NCBI RefSeq assembly: GCF_000524195.1
Contig: NW_020170404.1
Coordinates: 531,436 to 595,435, forward strand
DNA length: 64,000 nt
Origin: Echinococcus granulosus
Lineage: Eukaryota > Platyhelminthes > Cestoda > Cyclophyllidea > Taeniidae
Reading direction: 5' to 3'
Shown: positions 57,201-64,000 of the stretch, piece by piece
Layout of the letters: each line of letters opens with the position of its first letter
How positions within the stretch are numbered: the stretch's first letter is position 1
The notes under the pieces: model-generated
Told to the model about the DNA's origin: nothing
Seen by the model: only the letters and a program-made list of their open reading frames with translations
Databases searched by the model: none
Position numbers and translations under genes: made by a program

Positions 57201-58192
57201 TAAATAATCCTCTAGTGGCCTTCCACAGAAATGCATTGCTAGTCGTGGTTTCAGGGTTCGGTATAAATCTTCAATGTTAAATTCGGCAACAGACGCGGAG
57301 TGACCGAAGGCTTGACAAAAGTGACGAATTAAAATGGGGTGAAGTACCGAAGTTATGTATCCAAAGAACCTGTTTCCCTTTCAAACACCCTGAAACACCA
57401 CCTCATCTAGCGGAGCGTTCGCTGCTTAAAGTTCTATCTGACGTGTGCGTTGATACGGCGCTGAAGTTGTTGGTTAGGGTTAGCGTTGGCAGCATGGCGC
57501 AGCAGAGATCAGTCGAGTGAATGGTTAGGTCTATTCCCTTTATTAATGCTGTGAACTTGTAAGGCTTTAGTTAAATTGGGGTAGGGCTAAGTCTTGCCTT
57601 TGTCCTTCCACAAGGTGGTGTTATTTGCAAAAGGAGTTTAGACTCACGGCTTCCATTTTCTTCAACCCATCTATCGATATCATCTGTAAAGTGTCAAAAA
57701 TACATGCTCTTGAGTGGCAAGGGTGGTTCTGGCACACGGAAAAAAAATCAGTGATAGAGGAGGTTTGACACGACCAATTTGGATTGCCAGGTATCTCGAG
57801 AGAAGCGCAAAAGCTCCACCCAACAAAATGGAGCCTTTTCTCACGCAAAAGCAGTGCTTTGCGATGGGTAAAGGAGGTGGGAAAATTTGTAAAGCTAACA
57901 GAACAATAGATCTGGAGTTTAAATTCAACCTGCTTCCAAATGCAAATTGAAAATCTCCATGTGCTGGAAAAATTAAGGGTCAAGAAGAAGGTGTCAAATG
58001 ATTCGATAAGAAAATACCCAAAAAATATTTCCGCATTACTAAACTCACATCCATTCGAGGGTTTCCTCGGCTCCGGCCTGCGTGCTTTGCCTAAAACACA
58101 CCGTACAATGCGGAGTGGAGAGGGTTTACTTAAGTAGTGGAGAAAAACTGTTTCCATTCATAATGTTAGAACTCACACGGCTTCATCGTCAT
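54250..58192 (-). CDS. Micro-exon gene, nine symmetric exons, basic/His-rich poly-Ser protein
   Basis: Exons in transcript order: 58177-58192 (ATG), 57648-57683, 56516-56596, 55952-56050, 55784-55873, 55291-55383, 54876-54950, 54459-54530 and 54250-54287 (stop). All seven internal exons (36, 81, 99, 90, 93, 75 and 72 nt) are multiples of 3 and phase 1-1; total 600 nt, 199 residues. The protein starts MTMKPYDIDRWVEENGS. Exons 3, 4, 6 and 7 each have a basic or His-rich head (RHHHGPD..RMRRHDY, FRNIKHKAHC, RHHPHHHHCKMNR, KPVKANRRRPP) and a poly-Ser tail. Exon 5 is Arg-rich (MLKQRREARNKSRPRRAA) and the end is Lys/Ser-rich. No signal peptide or known domain. Weak points: donors of exons 3 and 4 (GTTCGT, GTTCTG), two possible acceptors for exon 6 (55380 or 55383), and the 16-nt start exon. 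It is convergent with the 21-exon gene. Confidence 0.72.
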
Positions 58193-61100
58193 GCTGGTAG
58201 GTCGTCTTCACTCTGACTAACCGAGCTGAGGCCTCCCTCCGTATTTTTAATAAGCACTTGGAATGACCTCTGATGGTGTGACTACCACGGCTCCAGCAAA
58301 TTAGCCCGATCCAATAGCATATTAGGCTTCGAATGCCTAATTCTCGGAATTCAGTTAATTGGATTAACTACAATGATGAAGAGAGAGAGGGAGTAAGAGT
58401 GAGAGTGAGGGCTGCGGAAGGGCCGCGGGGCTTGGCTTCTGTTAGCTCGTAAAGATTGCTGAGCCCTTGCCATTTGTCACTGTCCACACCGACTTCCCAG
58501 TGCGTTGTCATCCTACAAAGCATGGAAGTCAATTGCCTGTACACTTGTCACGGCTACTGGATGAAGGATTTACTCCCGTTTATATCTTACCCACAGCTAA
58601 TATAGGCGTGCGAAATTACGAGATGACTTTCACATAAATTTTCTTAACAATTTGACAGTTACCAATCAGATGGCACATTTTGTATAAATAAAGAAAATAG
58701 GCACCTCAAAAAGTCCCATTTTTACTAAAATTGTGGTTTTGAGAGTTCGTCAAGATAGCAATTAGTAAATTAGAGAAAAACAAAGGAATTTTTATAGCTA
58801 ATTAAGTGAATTTTCTTCGGCCTAAGAAGGCGAGAAAGGGTGTGAATGGATGTATATAGCAGGAAGGAGGAGGCAAGACCTTCATTGTGGCACTTTCAGA
58901 AATTGGGTTTTGGCAAACACCACTGCTTAAATCTCATTATTACTAATGCAGTTATGGTAGCAAGTAATGATCGGGTTGGGGTACCATTGGCTCTACTAAT
59001 GGGTCTCACAACTACTGGTGCCTTTAATTAATCCCCCCAAAATGGGGGGCCTGCACTTCCCCCTCCTAGCAGCAGAAGCACTGTGAGAGAAAGCCAGAGC
59101 CTTAATTGCTCTGATAATGCGAAATCTCATTAAACCAGAACATTTTCTCAATTAACGAGATGTGGGAGATTTTGGTGAGACTGTAGTTATTACTGAAAGC
59201 CCTCTCCTACTTTTTTATGAGCATTTTACGTAATACATACAAAATGGCAAAAGTGAGTGCTGCCAACAAAGAGAGCAATTTGAAAGTTAAAAACTTAAAA
59301 TCGTACAAAATGTTTCCGAGAAAGATAGTCTTACTTCATTGTTGACCTCTATTTAACACTATTGTTACAAAAAAGGAGTGCAGATAAGGGTAGATCAGGA
59401 AGTCATTAAAGCATTCTCTTTCCAAATAATTCAAACTAAAGTCTATTCTTTGAGGTGGCAGAGTTTGCTTCCAACGTTCGAAACCATCAGCTAATTCCCC
59501 AACATTCGAATGGCTTTTGCTTTGCCTTTCTAATTCGTGGGGCTATTAAGGAGCCCCAATCAGACATATTTAAGTGGGAACTACCCTTGTTTAGGAGAGA
59601 AAATGGGACGATCGAGAGTTTACGTATTACCGGTTTACGAAATTGGCCAACACACTATTGGGATTCGGGTATGACAGAGCTGCACAATCCTAAAAAAAAG
59701 ACTGTGAAGTGAATAAATTAAAAAAGGTCTTATCACATGACATCACTAATCGACGCTCCGCGTTCATCAAGAAGAAGAAGAGCTAATCACGAAAGCAGGC
59801 ATTGAAATACGCGGAAAAGCTTTCTCCTACAATTCGCATTGTTATATATCACTTTCGAGATCCTAATGAACAAGGACAGTGGGATTTTTACCCCCACAAT
59901 ACCGTAAAACTTTGCAGTTAAAATGCTTGAACAGTGGGGCCTAATCATCATACCCAGGTAATGCAAAGCCTCGCCAAAGAATCAATCTACCTGACTATCA
60001 TTTACTTGACGTAATAAGATTGAGTGTATTCAACATGGGGAGAAGCTTATTGTCATTTAATCTCTCACATTACTTTGCTTTCACTTTGTTCGGCAAATTG
60101 TAGGTTGCCCTTTTCCCAATCAGAGTGGATGGTTTGTGCTCGGGCTCTACGGAAGAACACCGCAAAGAAGCATGAAGTCTGAATTTTGAAGGCGAATCCA
60201 GGCAAGCTAGACGTAGCACGGTACGTCACAAGCCAGAAGAAAAAAAAACAAAGAATCACGTGTTTGGTGCATGGCGAGTTAAAATACTTTTTGAATATGT
60301 AAATTAGTCGAAATTCGTTCAAAAATGTTTAATAAATAAGGTGTTTAGCAAGCAATCGTAGTAGAAGGTATGTTGATTACTTCAGTGACCTACTGACTTC
60401 AGTGAAACACTCAGACAAACAGACAAGGCATTGATCCAACTTTTCTGTGCCTCCGATAATTTAAAAATCAAGTTGAAGCATTTATCTTGCTAGATAAATT
60501 ATTAAACCCATTCTGCACTTTTTTGACTCCAATCCTCTTGGGGATTCGCATTAACTTATTCTCAGACGATGCCCATCTCGACCAAATTAAAGTGTTTCGT
60601 CATTTTTGAGTCTGTTAAATGGATGAGCACACTTTTTTGTGTATGTGAAGAAGAACAAGAAGTAGAGATTGTGTGACAGCAGAATAATTAGGCAGTAGTT
60701 GGTTCGATGCTTCAAAATCAACCCTAGATACACCACACCACCAACTCGTAACTAGGTGTGGCGATAAGCGAGTAGCAAAGGGACTGTAAAATTTCCCAAG
60801 CCGCAAACTCGGTTGCAACGTATCACAATTTTCACAGGAATATTTTGGAACTGTATGCAGATTTATGCCCCCTTTCCACTCCTTATGCTCTTTAAATGAA
60901 GGAAGTTACATCAAGGGATCAATTTTAAAATCTACGTACACAAAGTGGTTCATAGCTGAGGCATTTGAAACTTTTAAGAAATCTGGCTATCAACAATTCC
61001 TTAAACTAAGTGCCTTTTTGCCCTCTCTGTGCTTTTTTTGCATATTTAATCAACTCATTTGGTCATCTTAAAACAAACAGAATTTTATCCATTCCTGGTG

Positions 61101-63366
61101 AGGTGTTCACAAAGAGGCATCTTACACTTTAACTATACGATTTCAAACTTTACAAGGCCGAGGAGCTCTCCGCAACTTTTAACACAAGTCATTGAAGCGA
61201 TTTTTATACCCTGTAAGGTTGCGCAAAATGCTTGTTTTCAACTACTTTTTTTTGCTGTTTCAGGTTTTTCCAAATTCGTATAGTGTCAGATGAACCTGAT
61301 ACAATTGGTACTTTTTACTGCAAACCGGGTTTACCTCTGCAGTTCTGAAGCTGAAGAAAATTCTCGTAAGATTTGCATGGCACTTGGATTCTATTAAGAG
61401 ATGACAGTGGATCGTCAATTACTTTTTTTCTTATTTGCTCAATAAAATCAGCTATAAGTTGTAGACGGGTTGATAACTGATTGAACAACCGAATGACAGG
61501 CTAACTGACTGAAATGTGGTAAGAAGCGATTTCTGTATTCCAACTGGTGGACGGCGAATAGACATTTCGTTAGTTGCCCTCAAAGATTCCAATTCCCAAA
61601 CCATGCTTCTAAGAGAGCCCTGTGCTTGAGTGTGTATAGTATGCGGTGGAAATTTCCCACCAGTTGGAGAGCATACAGCAATTACTACTGAGATTTGCCT
61701 TCTAGACTTGACTGAAAACTCACACAGATGAAAGAAAGCCCTACACAAAAGGAGCCACGGCTAGTCAGTCTGTCGGTGGCGTTCGTGTGCTTTCGATACA
61801 CCTCAAGCTCTTCCATCTCAAACTGCAAAACTTACTGGAGAAAGAGATACTGCCTCATCCTCATCTTTCTTACTTCCCTCATAATATTTCGTTAAATGAT
61901 GCTTTCGCCTACCTTTGGCATCCGAGAGCCACGTGAACAGTAGACAGTTCATTCAGAGGTGGCTAAGACAAGTCTGCCGACTTCTAGGGACGAAGAGTTT
62001 AATAGCGGTAGAATGTGTAACAAACCTATGTTCTGTTGGAGAAAATTGTGTATTGCGACGGTGAGTTTTTGCCATAAAGACTGAAAACCTTATTCTGTTA
62101 TCATAAAAGGTAGTCCTAGGCGAATGTTCGTAGATCTAACTTCATACAATATTACTGCAAGACTTTTGGACGCACATTTTCGTCTAACCTACTGAGTCCC
62201 AAAGCTGTCATTTAATCATCCTTTCCTTGTGAATGGAACAAGGAAAAGGAGGGTAGAAAACTTCATCCTTAACATCCACAATTTATTCCACAAGCAAAAG
62301 GAGCAATGTTATTTGGCTTGAAGGTCCCTGAAAGTTGCGTGATTTAGGGAAAAAATAAAGAAGAAGGCTTATAGGTCATAGCTTTTACGAAGTGGATATC
62401 TGGAAGTGGGCCGCTGCTTCTAAAACGAAAGCAAATTTGCCATGGTTAGCTTCAAACCAACAACCTTAGACACCTGAACACAAACAACCTAGTAGGTATC
62501 TCTGACACCGTTCAGCGTTGGTTAGTAAATGACAAATGACTGTGCCTGACATGCGCAGCGACTCATGACTTCTTGTTATAACTTTGCAGTTGAATTCCAC
62601 TTGAGATCCGAGTAGACACAATGAATTAGGTACCGGAATGTACCTCATAAATGAATTTCATTTTTATCTTCTACCACTTCAAACAGGTTTTTGTAAAGCG
62701 ACTTTACAGTTGTTGACAAAAATAACGGGTAGTGTGAAGTGTTTTAAACTTACTACGTAGAAAAATTCTACTTTTTCCCTCCACCGACGACCTTTATGGT
62801 TATTTTCGCGCAGTCCCTTTCCACTAAAAAAGGAGCACATCATGCACATCGCAGCCTACTGTGTCCTCTCTACTGTAAGACATTGATGGCTTAAGTTTTA
62901 GCTGCATGGAAGCCTCGCGCATTCTAAATTTTGCATTTTACATTCCCATCTGTTATCTTTGCCTTTGACATGGCCCGTAACATAATGACAACTAAACTAA
63001 CTCATCAGGCTTGCTAAATAAATTACCTTAAGCTTGTGCTATTCTAGAACACAAATGCAAGCGGACAGGGGTAGACGTACGTTTTAGGGGTTTACCGTAG
63101 TGCCTCTTTGTGGAGTGAGATTCTGCAAAAAGAGGAGCTTATTGCTACAAATCTCTGCACCAAGAAATAAGCACTCAAGCAATGCAATGACGTGACCTAG
63201 ATGTCACCACCACTTGAGCACAAAAACGCAACGGAGGGCTGAGGTTTGTAAGTCTCACAGTGACGAAGCGGGTGGGTCTAAAATCACCCTGCCAGCCAGC
63301 GTCAAAAAACATTAATGAAATTAATAAAGTCACTTATAATGTGGAAAGACGTGGAGATTCGATTCA

Positions 63367-63412
<46 letters not shown>

Positions 63413-64000
63413 TGCATTCTACTCTCATCCAGTGTGAATCACATGTACGACAATAAATTGTGATTTGGCTTACAAATGACAATTAATTAGGCTTTGGTGA
63501 AGCCTTTTTATACACTCTCAATAATGGATTATGCTTTCAAGATGAGGCGCATTAATTTAGAATTGTAGAAATTACTTACTCTTGCCGTGACCTAAAAAAG
63601 GTGAAAGAGAATGATCATTTCTGCTACTCACTTTGAAACAATGTTTTGATCTTTCATTTTATTCTGCTGAAGTTCTGGCGAAAGGTCTTGTCACCAGATC
63701 GTCAGGTCTTATACTTAGTCGATTTGGATTGCAAAATGTGTATTTGAGAGTGGCGATAACTACCCCTATAAGTGGTTGGGTTTTATCAGACATCACACCC
63801 TTTTTCTATTCCTAAAGACTTTTTCAAATGGGTTAGGCTAAGCAGAAGTCCCAAGGCGACATGTTAGTAGCATACTTTACAGTGAAACAACGTATTGTAG
63901 GCAAAATTGTGCCGTAAATTCACCACCTCTTTTCATGTATAGGCAAATTCTACCGAAGAGGAACCCCCAAAACAAGCCAGCACAAGTTTAAAGGGGCATT
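58193..64000. other. Right flank without supported genes
   Basis: About 5.8 kb. It holds isolated open frames (58846-59031, 59455-59712 and 61452-61748) without splice or similarity support, a weak first-exon candidate at 61836-61952 on the minus strand, and a (CA)n tract. It should include the promoter and any 5' UTR exons of the minus-strand micro-exon gene. Confidence 0.5.
63370..63409. repeat. (CA)n microsatellite
   Basis: An uninterrupted run of about 20 CA units, long enough to be polymorphic. Confidence 0.97.

Noticed and set aside
57621..58157. 178-codon minus-strand open frame.
   Set aside because: It has no homology and overlaps micro-exon 57648-57683 in another frame; the spliced model is better supported.
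63370..63409. CA run as part of a plus-strand reading frame (poly Thr-His).
   Set aside because: It is a simple microsatellite; the frame around it has no other support.
63580..63591. 12-nt exon-like unit on the minus strand between TTTTTTAG and GTAAGT, phase-neutral.
   Set aside because: Too short to be significant, 5.4 kb upstream of the proposed start exon, and no neighbouring exons to join.

Overview
The window is nuclear DNA of a multicellular animal. Genes are split into many short GT-AG exons, introns run from tens of bases to almost 5 kb, intergenic DNA is long and microsatellite-rich, and there are no operons or ribosome binding sites. Two genes made of strings of tiny symmetric exons, next to compact housekeeping exons, fit a parasitic flatworm best (a tapeworm, less likely a fluke). 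That placement is inference; no marker in the window names the species. A 100-base run of N (41651-41750) marks a scaffold gap.

Left part, 1 to 25954, minus strand: a PACS gene (phosphofurin acidic cluster sorting protein). I rebuilt eleven coding exons with consistent phases, about 840 residues, with the furin-binding region, the acidic middle region and part of the C-terminal region. The C-terminus lies beyond the left edge. Its introns hold a dispersed repeat (two inverted copies), a coding-like repeat unit and microsatellites.

Middle, 28165 to 37490, plus strand: a complete 12-exon IMP dehydrogenase gene (507 residues), head-to-head with PACS across about 2.2 kb. All catalytic and NAD-site motifs are intact.

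Right part: two unfamiliar genes facing each other tail to tail. The plus-strand gene (42305-51274) has at least 21 exons, nearly all 24-63 nt, every internal exon a multiple of 3 and phase 1-1, coding for about 336 residues. The minus-strand gene (58192-54250) has nine exons of the same symmetric kind and codes for about 199 residues with repeated basic/His-rich heads followed by poly-Ser tails. They look like micro-exon genes and are the best candidates for something undescribed. Both lack an obvious signal peptide, unlike classical secreted schistosome MEG proteins.

The stretches 37491-42304, 51275-54249 and 58193-64000 hold no gene I can support, only repeats, polyadenylation signals and weak exon-like signals. 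All exon models come from reading splice sites by eye and have not been checked against transcripts.
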